DNA of 64,000 nt from Craspedostauros australis (lineage: Eukaryota; Bacillariophyta; Bacillariophyceae; Mastogloiales; Achnanthaceae), in the NCBI GenBank assembly GCA_026770025.1, contig JAMXDE010000009.1, positions 2,207,001 to 2,271,000 on the forward strand, read 5' to 3'. The notes beneath the pieces were generated by a model. It ran no database searches. It was not told the origin of the DNA and worked only from the letters and a program-made list of their open reading frames with translations. This document shows, piece by piece, positions 39,188-50,028 of the stretch; position 1 is the first letter of the stretch, and each line of letters opens with the position of its first letter. The position numbers were made by a program, and so were the translations under genes.

Positions 39188-41219
39188 ATGTCGTGGAAAG
39201 GAGACGAGAGCCGCAGAACGGCGCCGGGATTGATGCACTCCTGGCGCCTGTGGCGGTACTGCTGTTGCCGCTACGGATGGTACCCCTTGCTCGTGGCGCC
39301 CATCATCACGGCTGGCACCATCATGTCGCTGTACTCCACCGCCAGTTGCGACTTCATCCGCGTCGATGTGGGATTCACGCCGTCCAACATCGGGTGGAAC
39401 CAAAGCACCATCGAACTGGGCATGATCCATCATTACCAGGACCCGCAGAGCGTCGATGCCTTCGTGTCGACGGCCAAGATCAACGATCGATACAGCAAGG
39501 CCTTCCTCGTCGATGGATGCCGCGCGTACGATTCCGAATTCGAAGCGATGTTCATCGATGATGATCGGACGTGGACCGTGGCGCGCGTCATGTCGTACAT
39601 CGCCGGCATCTCAGGAATGGTCGCGACTGTAAGTATCGTCTCGGCGGAATCATTACGAATGGATGTGCTGAAGAATGCACAGCGTTGCAGCCTTGCAACG
39701 ACAGTTTTCTGCATTCAGCACTCGCTCTCTCACCCATCCGCAACCTCACCCGTTTCATGAAATGCTTCACTATGATTGTTTCCTTTCAATTCATCACCCC
39801 TATCGTACATACTCCCATTGCATGAATACACACGCACGCACGGACGCACACTCACATGCAAAATCAATCACGCTCTCACATCCATACCTGCAGGCAATGA
39901 TTTGGTTCTTCGTCGTGACGCCGCTGCCGGCGTTCTTCTTCTGGCCTGGTGTGCTACTTCCGGCGCTCATGGTGGCCTTTCTGGCGGAGGGTTCCAAGTT
40001 CCTCTTCTTCGACACCGCAATCTGTCGCAACACCATCTGGTACCCGAGCGGCGCCGACTCTCTCCCACAGGTGGCCGAATCCTGCGAACTCGGAACCAGC
40101 GGATACTTTGCCATCGCTGCCGGCGCGGTGTACTTCCTCTGCCTCATCGTCGTGTGCTTGCTTGCACCGGAGCGGCGTGCATTGGAGCTGAATTACGGCA
40201 CGGACTACGATCACAGCGCAGGCGAGACGGACAGCGCCAACGCCATGGAACAAGGCATGTCAGTGGATGGTCTCTCACCAACCAAGATGGGCACACCGAA
40301 GGAACGCCGACGTTCCAGCGGCAACCAGGACGGTGAGGACCCTTCCTTCGAGAACGAGGGCGCGTACAGCGACTACAAGAAGCGCCCTGGCAGCGCCAGG
40401 CATGGCGCGGACGACATGGAATTGCCGTACCAGGCGCGCAGCAGAGGCAGCAACAACTTGCAGGTGGACAGCGGGCCGCAGACCGGACAGGAAATCACAA
40501 TCCCCAACGTCCAGCAGCTGCATCATCATCACCGCTCCCAATTCCTGAGCGCCCCATCCAGCAGAGGTTCGGTGGCAGCAGAACAGGACTTGGGTGCCCC
40601 TCCCACAGCATCTTTGTCCCGCAGCGCCGAAACCGCGGACTCGAGGAACGTATCCGATGACTCCATCGCGGCTCGACTGAAGGCATTGGATTCGACGGAG
40701 GACACTTCCACCAAGGCGAGCTCGGCAACGCCGGCCGTGTCCACTGGGGCTTCCACGGTTGCGACATCGACGCCGTCCCAAGGCAACGCGAAGCTGGAAG
40801 ACGACGTATTGGCATCGAAGGAGGCGAAGAAGTCTCTCAAGACGAGCGACCTGGAGAGCCTGCACAAGAAGCCGTCCGCCTTGACGGCCGATGACGCGAA
40901 GGTTTCGGAAAGCCGCGTCAATACGATCGAGAAGCTGGAGGTCAATACGGGCAAGTCTGAAGCCGACGAAATGATTGAGAAGTTCGTCGCGGATTTGAAC
41001 AAATCCTTCAACGTCGACACGGATGCCACCATGAAGAGCAAAGGCAATAGCGTCGGTTCCGACGACATGAAGGCAAGGATGAAGATGGGTACCGTGATGG
41101 AGTCGTCATCCTCGAAAGCGATGACGCCGGCGAAGCAATCCTCGGAGAAGGAAGGAGGCAGCAACACATACTTTCAAACGCTGTGTACGGGAGTTCCACC
41201 GAATGCCAGCTCCTTCTGA
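39188..41219 (+). CDS. Diatom-type four-TM protein with long disordered C-terminal tail; 2 exons
   Basis: Exon 1 is 39188-39628 and exon 2 is 39894-41219. The intron is 265 nt with donor GTAAGT and acceptor TGCAG, phase 0; 588 aa. TM1 is GWYPLLVAPIITAGTIMSLY. An extracellular or lumenal loop follows with conserved Cys (STASCDFIRVDVGF, DGCRAYDSEFE). TM2 is ARVMSYIAGISGMVAT, continued by TM3 in exon 2 (MIWFFVVTPLPAFFFWPGVL), a loop with AICRNTIWYPSGADSL and AESCEL, and TM4 YFAIAAGAVYFLCLIVVCLL. The loop Cys pattern and WYPSGADSLP recall a tetraspan/claudin-like family expanded in diatoms; its function is unknown to me. The remaining ~390 residues are hydrophilic, Ser/Thr/Lys-rich and presumably disordered. 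Confidence 0.75.
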
Positions 41220-41371
41220 TGAGATGCGCTGCACAATCACGGTATGGTATGATACTATACAACACAACAAATATGAAATTTGACTCTGTTTCCCTAGAAT
41301 AAACGTAGCAACAAAGACGAAGCGTCGCCCATATGTGCATGTCATAGTGTTCAAGTCTGCTCTACTCTACT

Positions 41372-42402
41372 CTACTCCTTCTTCCCGTTCTTGTTGTATT
41401 TCTTCTTGGCAAAGGCGAAGAACAGGACGACGAGACCGATCACGTAGGTGTCCATGAAGGCCAATGCCACCCGAGATCCAGACGTTCCGCAACGATCTCC
41501 CAACAAGAAGATACCACTGGATCCGAGGATGCCAGTAAAAAATTGTCTGCAATCTCACACGTATATATCGCAGGAGGAAGATGGAAAGAAAGGACCGTGG
41601 TTTTGTGAGAGAGCCGTCGATTGCATCAATGCGCTTTTTCTCAATCGAATGAAGTATTTGCATTCAATTCAATTTGTATAACATCAAGCAATGGAGTGAC
41701 TCACCCGATCTGCGCCATAGTCAAGTACTTGGCGATCTTGATCTCCGCCTTGGGCCAGATCGTCTTGACGAAGAAGTAGCTGTACATCATGGTGTGTATG
41801 ATGCTGTTCAACGAGACGAAGAAGGTGAGAGCGCTGCAATGCGTCACAACGCACATCCACATGGCGACGGTGACGCCGGTGTGATGGTAGACCTGCAGGA
41901 AGGATGGCTTCTTTTGCTTCCATATCAAGATCCACGTGTCGATGAATTCGTAGAACTTGGAAATGTAAAAGACGATGGCCCAGCCACCGAAGCCTGCCTC
42001 ATTCCATAACGTGCTGTCGTTGTCGCAGTACGTGGCGAAGGCACCGTACTGGAATGTGTGCTGGATGATTGCGGCAATGCCGTTGATGGCGACGACGCCG
42101 GAGAATACGGCCAGAATCAAATTGTGGGCGGCGACGAAGTTCTGCAGGCTCTGCTGTGATTGGAACGCGATGTGCTTGACGAGCTGCTTGGAGAGGAGGT
42201 AGAAGATGATCATGACGACGACGCCTTCTGGACGGAAGAGGAAGGCCAGACTCGAGAAGTAGGTATTGTGGCCGGCGGCGGTGAGCGTTTCTGCCGTTGG
42301 CAATCGGTCGTAAGGGAAGCCGGACGGGAGGAATTGGTCCATGGTCGTGACCAACGGATCCCTGTCGATGCTTTCATGCATCCATGATGGAAGCCGCCAC
42401 AT
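41372..42402 (-). CDS. ELO-family fatty acid elongase 1 (PUFA type); 2 exons
   Basis: 3-ketoacyl-CoA synthase of the ER ELO family, condensing malonyl-CoA with fatty acyl-CoA. Exon 1 is 42402-41705 and exon 2 is 41546-41372. The 158-nt intron has donor GTGAGT and acceptor TGCAG, phase 2; 290 aa, normal length. Motifs: KFYEFIDTWILIWKQK, the histidine box FLQVYHHTG (Gln in place of the first His, as in PUFA-type elongases), and NSIIHTMMYSYFF. Exon 2 adds the last TM (ALAFMDTYVIGLVVLFFAFA) and a Lys-rich KKKYNKNGKKE tail. Substrate chain length and position cannot be read from sequence. A second elongase with the same intron position lies 1.2 kb away on the same strand. Confidence 0.93.
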
Positions 42403-43605
42403 GGTGGAAGTGATTTATGTGATGTATGTGATGTTTGCAATTTATGTGATGTATCTGATTCTGGTGTTGTTCGTAACGTCCGTGATGCCTCTTGTGGTGC
42501 TGTAATGTGATGTGATGTGCTTTGCGTTGTCGACACAGCCAAGTCCTTGCCACAAGTTGTCAGCCTGTGAACTTGAGAATGTCAATGAGAGTTTCTTTTA
42601 TGATCACTTCACTGGAGAGAAATGGAGGTTCGAGGAGGAACTCTTGCAGATGTAGTATTGTGGTATGGTGATGCAATCTGTCAAGAAGCAGGCGCTGTCT
42701 TGCGAATTTGAATGGGCGCGTGGATGTGTGGAAATGAGCGAAGACGATCTTCCATTTCGTTCAAACCATTGCCAATGCGTTGCCGACATTTCCTCTCTGT
42801 TTGTCGGTTGGGAAGAATCCAACGCCAAAAATGCCTCGATGCGTTGGCGAAGTGGTGGTGGCGCGTTGGTTGTTCCAAGCCATTCCCGAGTTGTTCCGGA
42901 CATGTTTGGCCGGTTCACGATGAAGGGGCTATAACTCGCATTTATTGCACCCAGAACGACGATCACAAACTGCCTTGTCTCTGTGACGACCATCACCAAC
43001 AAACCCGCACACGATGTGTGTAACAGACCACGTATGCGGCAACGCTGGTGTGGCATTTATTGATCACTCACGACCACTGATGCCCACGATACGATTGCGC
43101 AACAACGCCATCAAAGCAACTCACTTCTTATGGCGGGCGTGCTCCCGCTGGGGCGAAGAGGGAAGATCACATCCGGTTGATGTATAGAGTATGTGCCAGA
43201 CTTGCACGAGGATGCTGGTGGCACGAACAATGTTCCGAGTGCCTTTTGCTCCCCAGACAAACGGAATACCTACAGAGAGACAGAGTCGCAGAGAAACGAA
43301 GGTGGGAGGACTGAGCCGCCTCCAAATACTCGTGTCATAGCCTCGTACTCGTAAGTGCGAGGATTGAGCGCACCACACCGCAAGCTCTGGAGTTGCTGCT
43401 CTACCTTGTTGCTTTTTTGCTCGACATTTGAGGCAACAAGCAGGTGCCCGTCTTCTCTTGCACATTCATTATTTTAGGTGCTCCGAGGTGGACTTTCTGG
43501 TTCGTTGTCTCCGCTGCACGGTGGCATCTGCCACACGGCATCTCACACTCACCCACACAATTGAAAGTCCAAAGTCTCCGTCGAGGAGGCATCTCCCATC
43601 TCCGC
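42403..43605. other. No gene recognised; promoter region of elongase 1
   Basis: 1.2 kb between the two elongase genes, with only domain-less short frames. A (TGTGATGTATG)-like simple sequence occurs at about 42418-42450. Confidence 0.5.
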
Positions 43606-44773
43606 TCATGTCTTCTTGTACTTCCGTCTGGCGAATGCCCAGAACAAGGCGACGAGACCGTATCCATAAACCTGGAGACTCATGAGCCCGAATCTGGAGC
43701 TGACGGTATCGCATTCGTCGCCCATGTACAGAACTCCGCAGGAGCACAAGATCCCAGCAAAGAATTGGCTGTTCCATGTTATGCGATGGTCGAATGGCAG
43801 GTGCGCAGGGATACGTGCAGGTAGGTAGGTAGGTCGGCAAATGGAGAAGAGGAGAGAGAAATGGCATCGTGAGGGAATTGGGACACTGGGATTGTCGTCG
43901 ATTCGGGGCCAGGCATGACGATAGCGAGACACTGCCGTGCAAGTTTACGAACGAACGTCTCCTTGGTCTCCTCTTCAAGTTTTCGTTTTCATCCTGGCTC
44001 TCGTATGGTACGTGGCACTTGACTGCAACTTGCGTGTATGTGTGTGTGTGGCTCGTATGCTGCGCAACCTGCATCACTCACGTAATTTGCGCCACGGTAA
44101 GATGTTTGGCGGCCTTGATTTGCGTCGTCGGCGACACCGTCTTGATGAAGAAGTAGGTGTACATCAGCGTGTGTATGAATGCGTTGAGGGTCACGGCGAA
44201 TACTAGCCAGCTCGATTGGCTGAGCACGCCAATCCACATGCAGAAGGCCACCCCAGTGTGATGGTACACCTGCAGGAAGGATGGCTGCTTCTGCTTCCAC
44301 ACCAGAATCCACGTATCGACGAATTCGTAGTACTTGGAGATGTAGAAGATGACGGCCCAGGCGCCGAAACCGGAATCATGCCACAAGGTCCCATTCGGAT
44401 CGCAGTAGGTGTCGAACAATCCGTATTCGAGGAAATGCTGGACGTTGATGACGGCAGAATTCCATGCGACGATGCCCGAAAAGATGGCGAGGCTGATGTT
44501 GTGAATGGCGACGCAGTTGCGGAAGGCGGTCGACTTGGGTGCGATGGGAAGCATCTTCATGATCGGCTTGGAGACGAGGTAGAAGATGAGCGTGCATGCC
44601 ACACCTTCGGGGCGCAGGAACCATGCGAGGTAGGCATTGGATGGCAACCGATCGTACGGGAAATCGATGAAGATGTCGCTGATGGTGGTTGCCAACGGTT
44701 TGTCATCCAGGCTTTCATGGATTTCTGGGCGCCACACATTGGTGGATATAGGAATGTGGCCTGCGTAGCTCAT
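43606..44773 (-). CDS. ELO-family fatty acid elongase 2 (PUFA type); 2 exons
   Basis: Paralogue of the elongase at 41372-42402. Exon 1 is 44773-44082 and exon 2 is 43768-43606. The 313-nt intron has donor GTGAGT and acceptor ACAG, phase 2, at the same codon as in paralogue 1 (after MAQI/VAQI, before QFFxGIL); 284 aa. Motifs: KYYEFVDTWILVWKQK, FLQVYHHTG, NAFIHTLMYTYFF. The C-terminus is ALFWAFARRKYKKT. ER membrane, long-chain PUFA elongation is inferred from the QVYHH form. The tandem arrangement and shared intron show local gene duplication; protein divergence suggests different substrates. Confidence 0.93.
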
Positions 44774-45465
44774 CGTCGTCTGTTGTTGTCTTTGCTTTCG
44801 GTCTTGTTGCTTTTGTTCTTGTTGCTTTCGGTCTTGTTCTTGTTGTGTTGGGCGGTGCTGCAGAGGTTCGATAACGACGCCAACAAGCTTCTCTCACGTG
44901 ATGTGATGCGATGTGATGCGACGCGGTTGATGCACTAAGAACAGCTGTGCTTGGTGTCCTTTCTCCAATCTCTCGGACCTCTCGAGTGGATTGGTGGGCA
45001 GCATCCACGATCTTCCCCAAGAAGAGAAGGCGGCGGTCGTGGCGATGATCGTCATCATGATGGGTTGACGCGTGTTTGTCCCTGTGATGTGTATCCTGCC
45101 CTTGGCTGGTGATGTTGGAACACCACAAACGCGGATACACATCATGTGTGCGTCAGTTGTCGATCGGCACTTCGAACATTCCTTGTTGTTCATTCATCGC
45201 CCATGCTACGTCACGTTTGTCGCATGTGACAAAAGTGGAATGACCGAAATCCAAGAGGTCACAAAATCTTTCGAACTGACAACACCTTTCCGCATCGCAC
45301 GCAACAACAGATGAATTCGGCTCCTCCTCATCATCCCAACAACCATCGCCAGTGCACAGGGAAAGGAAGCAACACCCTCCCTCCATCATACAAATACAAT
45401 TGTGCGAAGAGAGAGAGAGAAAGCTAACTCTGCAAACAGCAAACAGCAATAGCAACAACATCACC
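44774..45465. other. Divergent intergenic region (elongase 2 / cyclophilin); no gene seen
   Basis: About 690 bp between two divergent start codons. It contains a GA-rich run at about 45408-45420 in the cyclophilin leader and CAACAAGAACAAGA-type repeats near 44800-44850 in the elongase leader. Confidence 0.5.
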
Positions 45466-46071
45466 ATGGCATCCAAATCCAAGACCATCGTCACGTTCGA
45501 GACCGCTTCCATGGGGACCTTCCAGGCCGAGCTCTTCACGGAAGCCATGCCCATCACATGCGGCAACTTCATCGACTTGATCCAGCAGAAGTTCTACGAT
45601 GGACTGTATATCCATCGCATCACGCCCGAATACGTCATTCAATTCGGCTGCCCGTACGCCATCAACCCGCACGTCATGTACGGGACATTGGATGAAGATG
45701 CTGGGAAGGGATCCGGTCCACCCGACACCTCGTTTTTGTCGTGCAAGGATGAGAAGGAGCACACCCGAGATGAAGACGGCAACATCGAGGATGAACTTGA
45801 CAAGACCAAGACGCTTTCGAATGTTGTGGGGACGCTGTCCATGGCCAACTCCGGCGAGCCAGACACCGGCGGGTCGCAGTTCTTCATCAACGTGCATGAC
45901 AACAGTAAATTGGACTGGTTCAGCGGAGAATCGGAGAGCGCGCATCCCGTATTTGGAAAGATCATCAAGGGATATGACGATGTGATCAAGAAGATCGAGG
46001 CAGTCGAGACGAACATGGAGCAGCCCGTCGAGCCCATCCAAATAAAACGAGTCACGGTGAAGGTTCCTTGA
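45466..46071 (+). CDS. Cyclophilin-type peptidyl-prolyl cis-trans isomerase
   Basis: 201 aa from ATG 45466 (ACCATGGCA context); the frame stays open upstream but from a non-ATG codon. The cyclophilin fold shows FETASMGTFQAELF, NFIDLIQQKFYDGLYIHRI (catalytic Arg of HRI), YVIQFGCPYA, GTLSMANSGEPDTGGSQFFI (active-site Gln-Phe region) and HPVFGKIIKGYDDV. An acidic insert (DEKEHTRDEDGNIEDELDKT) sits where protist and bacterial cyclophilins carry the GNIxDEF segment. No targeting signal, so cytosolic or nuclear. Substitutions around the usual FMxQGGD motif may change activity. Family certain, physiological partner unknown. Confidence 0.93.
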   Translation: MASKSKTIVTFETASMGTFQAELFTEAMPITCGNFIDLIQQKFYDGLYIHRITPEYVIQFGCPYAINPHVMYGTLDEDAGKGSGPPDTSFLSCKDEKEHTRDEDGNIEDELDKTKTLSNVVGTLSMANSGEPDTGGSQFFINVHDNSKLDWFSGESESAHPVFGKIIKGYDDVIKKIEAVETNMEQPVEPIQIKRVTVKVP

Positions 46072-46291
46072 ATGGGGCGATGACATTGAGTAATCGAGTG
46101 ACCGAGAGGTCATCTTTGGGCAGAAGCAAACAGAAAGATGCGAAAGCACCGGAGTGCCGCTTGATTCAACAATTGCTCTGTACACAACAAAACAGAAGCA
46201 CAACAGAAGCGTGGTCGAATGCATCACTATGAAACGCGCAATCAAACAATCGTTTCCCCCCTAAACTATCGTTGTTACACTGTTCGCCCCA

Positions 46292-49200
46292 TTATCGCTT
46301 CCGAAAGGCTTGCGATTTCCCATCTTGCTTTTCGGGTCGCTCAGTCTGACGCCGATTGTGCTTTTTGCTGCCGCCGCCGCTGTTGTTATTGCTGCTGCTG
46401 TTGCTGCTCTGCTTCTTTTTGCTGCTGCTGGACTTGCTTCCGCCAAACTGTTGAGCCAAGTAGCCGCCTGTTGTCGATGCTCCTGCGAAGAACGGATTGC
46501 TGGATGCGTTCGACGATGCGCCTGGGAACACTCCAATCTGGCCCGTGCCGGAGTAATCGAAATTCGGTTTGGATTTGTCGGCATCGATATCGTTTCCATC
46601 GGAATTGGACCGTTGCTGTTTGACCATCATGTTGTCGATCTGCGATTTGTCCGTGATCCATCCAACCTCCTGCATGAGCATGACATCCTCTTCCCTGGAT
46701 TGGTTCGCGCTGTCGGTGGCTGCCGCGGCCTCTTCCGAGGATTGAGACGTGACGGATTTGGTGCGCTGGCGCTTGGGACTGCCTCCGGTGGAACTATGAG
46801 CGCTGTCGTCAAAATAGGTTTGACCGTCAAGTCCGCGCGCGTTCAGTACTTCTTCGGCCTTGGCCAGCGCCGCCTTCTGCTTTTGGCTGCTGGGCGATGC
46901 GGTCGCTGCGTCCGCCCCGCCGCCTGACGACCGTTCAGATGTCTTCTTGTTCTTGCGATTGCGATTGCTGATTTTGTAAATTTCACGCATGGAACGTGGA
47001 ATGACGAATTCTTGTTCGTCGTCATCGTTGGTGTTGCTGCCGTGGGCATTTGCTGTCGATTGGCGTGGACTGTCGGTAGCGGATGCATTGATGGTAGATG
47101 CCGTTTTGCTCTGCTGACCATCATCGTCATCATCGATGGGGGCATTGACGATAAGGCCCATCATCTCGGCGTCGTTAGATATGGTCATGCGGATTTGGTT
47201 TGCTGCGTGTTGGGCAATTTCGGTGTTGGCATCATCATGTCGAATGACGGTGGCTGCGCTGCCGTCTTCTCGGTTGCTTGGAATGCCCAATTGCAAGCTA
47301 TGGGCGGAACCATGTCGCGACTGGTAGTCCTTGTTGCTAGGATGGACTGCCAGGACGCGACGTGGCTTGCCACTGTTGCTGTTATTGCCGCCATCCCCTT
47401 CCTCTTCCGTGGTTGTGGTGGGCGGTTCCACAACCTGAAAGTCCGGCGTGATCCAACCAGCCTGCTTGTACAACGCTTCCGTGCCCAAGACCGGGCTCAG
47501 CAAAGTCCGTTCAGCGTGAACCGTGCTGAGACCGGATCCCAATGCCGGTGCTGCCCCGCTCGTTTGAGATGACGCAGCAGACTGCTGAAAGAGCATGGTC
47601 TGCAACTTGGTGGGCTTGGTGAACGCCGACTTCGTGGCAGGAGGATCCGTGCCCGTTTTCGCGGCCGTGACGGTGCGCTGGATGATGCTGACGATGTCCT
47701 TGGCATGCTGCAGGACGAGAGGAGGCATGGGATGGAAGAGTCCCTGCAGGGTGGAGAGACTGGTGGGACACGTCATGGCCATGCGTAGCAGCGCGTCATT
47801 GCGGCAGACGTACCACAGCGATTCGTCGCAATCTCTGGCCGTCTGGTCCCTCCAATCGAACAAGGCGCGCAGGACTAGCTCCTGCTGTCTGTTGAGTCTG
47901 GAATGGCTCTTGAGGAGGGTCTTGTATCGTTCCGGGCGGAATGGTTCCGTGGTGTATCGGATGAGCGAGACCTGCTTGCTGACGTCGAGGACTTCGCGGA
48001 TGGAGGTGTCGGCGTTGCTGTCGAGATCGTACTTGAGCCTGTGGTAGACATCGATGAGGTAATGCGTGTCCATGATGGCGTACTGTTTCATGTCGTCGGG
48101 CAAGGGACGCTGTCTCCAGTCCGAAAGCTGATGTGCCTTGTCTGGCGTGATGCCCACGTAATGCTGCAGGAGGTAGGCGTATCCGGCCGATGGGAACTTG
48201 AGGGCCCGTGCTGCGCGTCCCGTGTCGAATAGGTTGACGACGTAGAGGCCGAAGTCGCGCTGGAGCCATTGGACGTCGCTGTCAGCACCGTGGAAGATCT
48301 TGACGATGTTTGGATTCGCGAGCATGGGACCCAGGATGTTCCCCATTTCATTCCAGATGGGAAACGGATCGATGAGGTGATTGTGCATCGCGGTGTCCTT
48401 GTTGTCGTTGCCATCGTCGTTCTTGTAGGACAGCTGCATGAGACACACGAAACCTGGGAAGCTGCGGAAGCTATGCGCCTCCAGATCGATGGCAACTTCG
48501 CGGATGTCCTGATCCAGGATGGCGTCCACGAGCGTCTGCAATGCGGGTGCTGTATCGATCCACTTGGCCTGCAGCGCGTCCACCTCCGCCTGCATCTTGG
48601 TTGGTTTGGTGGGCGACGCCTCCAGCTGCCACGCTGTGTACTTCAGCTCCCGAATTTCCGTTGCGTACACGTGCGGGACATGATGCGACGGAAGGTGTTC
48701 GTCGGACAGCTTCTGGTGCTGAAGCTGAGCGGCAGTCTTGGGCTGGTCATCCTTCGCATTCTTCTTCTTCTTCTTGCGAAGCTCCCCGAAGCGCGTATCA
48801 AGTCCATTGCCTGGTTGCAAGGTCAAATCCAACGGTGCGATGGCATGGAACTTTTGGCGGATCGGCGGAACGAACGGTGCGGTGCGTTGCACGGTGGTCG
48901 ACGCACGCGCGGATGCATCGATGGTATTGCCCGTCCTGTTGTCAGTCCTGTTGTCGTACAGTTTGTACACGACCTGCGGTTTGGGCATGTCGACGATGCC
49001 TGACACGAGCTTGCCGAAGCTGGAATGCGCCTTCTGCCGGACGACCTGCGCCAGATCCTTGACGTTGGTGTTCTTGCGCAGATGGCCTTCGACCTGCTCC
49101 ACGAGACCGTCGCAGGCATCGGCGCAGGTCTCCCACAGCAGCGGATCGTCCAGTTCCGTCGTCGCGCTGAGGGAGGCGTCGTCCTGCAAGGCCAGCAAGA

Positions 49201-49489
49201 GCGTGTCGAGCAGCTCCTGGTGGCTCTCCTGCAAGGCGGAGCTGAACTCCGGGAAGGTGGATTGGTAGCTGAACTCATCCGAATCGGTCGGCAGGCCTTG
49301 GACGGCTCGTGCGCCGACGCTCAGGGTGGCGATGAGCTGGCTCAGCAGCTGCGTCATGGTCTCATCGTCCTCCTTGGCGCTGGTGTTGCTGCCACTGCCG
49401 CTGCTGCTGCTGTTGTCGTTGTCGATGGCCGCGGCTGTTGCGCCATCGTCCGACTGCGGCTGCGAGCCTTGTTGGTTGGAAGATGACAT
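46292..49489 (-). CDS. Rrp6/EXOSC10-like nuclear exosome 3'-5' exoribonuclease
   Basis: 1065 aa, single exon. Domain order matches Rrp6: N-terminal PMC2NT region (residues ~40-190), DEDD-type exonuclease (~300-500) and HRDC (~545-625). Exo I is VAIDLEAHSFRSFPGFVCLM (Asp, Glu). Exo II is KIFHGADSDVQWLQRDFGLY. Exo III is YAIMDTHYLIDVYHRL, with Tyr and Asp of the DEDDy subclass intact. HRDC is NRQQELVLRALFDWRDQTAR. A long Ser/Asn/Gln-rich C-terminus follows, with the conserved-looking string EFVIPRSMREIYKISNRNRK, and ends in a basic cluster (KKHNRRQTERPEKQ). It is longer than the yeast and human proteins through low-complexity inserts. It acts in nuclear RNA processing and decay. Confidence 0.94.
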   Translation of the reverse strand: MSSSNQQGSQPQSDDGATAAAIDNDNSSSSGSGSNTSAKEDDETMTQLLSQLIATLSVGARAVQGLPTDSDEFSYQSTFPEFSSALQESHQELLDTLLLALQDDASLSATTELDDPLLWETCADACDGLVEQVEGHLRKNTNVKDLAQVVRQKAHSSFGKLVSGIVDMPKPQVVYKLYDNRTDNRTGNTIDASARASTTVQRTAPFVPPIRQKFHAIAPLDLTLQPGNGLDTRFGELRKKKKKNAKDDQPKTAAQLQHQKLSDEHLPSHHVPHVYATEIRELKYTAWQLEASPTKPTKMQAEVDALQAKWIDTAPALQTLVDAILDQDIREVAIDLEAHSFRSFPGFVCLMQLSYKNDDGNDNKDTAMHNHLIDPFPIWNEMGNILGPMLANPNIVKIFHGADSDVQWLQRDFGLYVVNLFDTGRAARALKFPSAGYAYLLQHYVGITPDKAHQLSDWRQRPLPDDMKQYAIMDTHYLIDVYHRLKYDLDSNADTSIREVLDVSKQVSLIRYTTEPFRPERYKTLLKSHSRLNRQQELVLRALFDWRDQTARDCDESLWYVCRNDALLRMAMTCPTSLSTLQGLFHPMPPLVLQHAKDIVSIIQRTVTAAKTGTDPPATKSAFTKPTKLQTMLFQQSAASSQTSGAAPALGSGLSTVHAERTLLSPVLGTEALYKQAGWITPDFQVVEPPTTTTEEEGDGGNNSNSGKPRRVLAVHPSNKDYQSRHGSAHSLQLGIPSNREDGSAATVIRHDDANTEIAQHAANQIRMTISNDAEMMGLIVNAPIDDDDDGQQSKTASTINASATDSPRQSTANAHGSNTNDDDEQEFVIPRSMREIYKISNRNRKNKKTSERSSGGGADAATASPSSQKQKAALAKAEEVLNARGLDGQTYFDDSAHSSTGGSPKRQRTKSVTSQSSEEAAAATDSANQSREEDVMLMQEVGWITDKSQIDNMMVKQQRSNSDGNDIDADKSKPNFDYSGTGQIGVFPGASSNASSNPFFAGASTTGGYLAQQFGGSKSSSSKKKQSSNSSSNNNSGGGSKKHNRRQTERPEKQDGKSQAFRKR

Positions 49490-50028
49490 CGCGAGCGGCG
49501 ATCCAAAGACGCAGACTGCGGGGTCGGGGTGAAGTTTTGATCAATATATGATATTATATAACTCTATTCTATTATGATATGTGTGTATTGCTATACCAGG
49601 CAATAGCTCAACACGTCAACTGCATCAACTGCATCGATGCGTCCATCAACTATGGTTGGGTTGGTGTTTGTGGACGCCTTTGATAGCAGAACAGTGTTGC
49701 GGATTGTGAATGATACGGCCACGGTTGTGCTGGGCAGTATCGTTGATTGTGTCATCGTGCTTTTGTGGCTGGTTGGTGGGAATCCGTTGACGGCAAGACT
49801 TGAGTTCGAATGTTAGTTTTAATACTATTTCGTCGCAACTTTCACATCTCGCCAAAGCAGAAAAGAACAGAAATGGAGAAGCATGACAGTGCGGCGCGTA
49901 CGGATCTGCCATACTCCACCAATTCGTGTAGCTTCGGAATACCATCCCCTGCGACAAATACATGCCCATGCTGCCACGGTGATGCCCATGTCTGCGCATG
50001 ATCTGTTGCGTGCGAGACGAACAACGAT

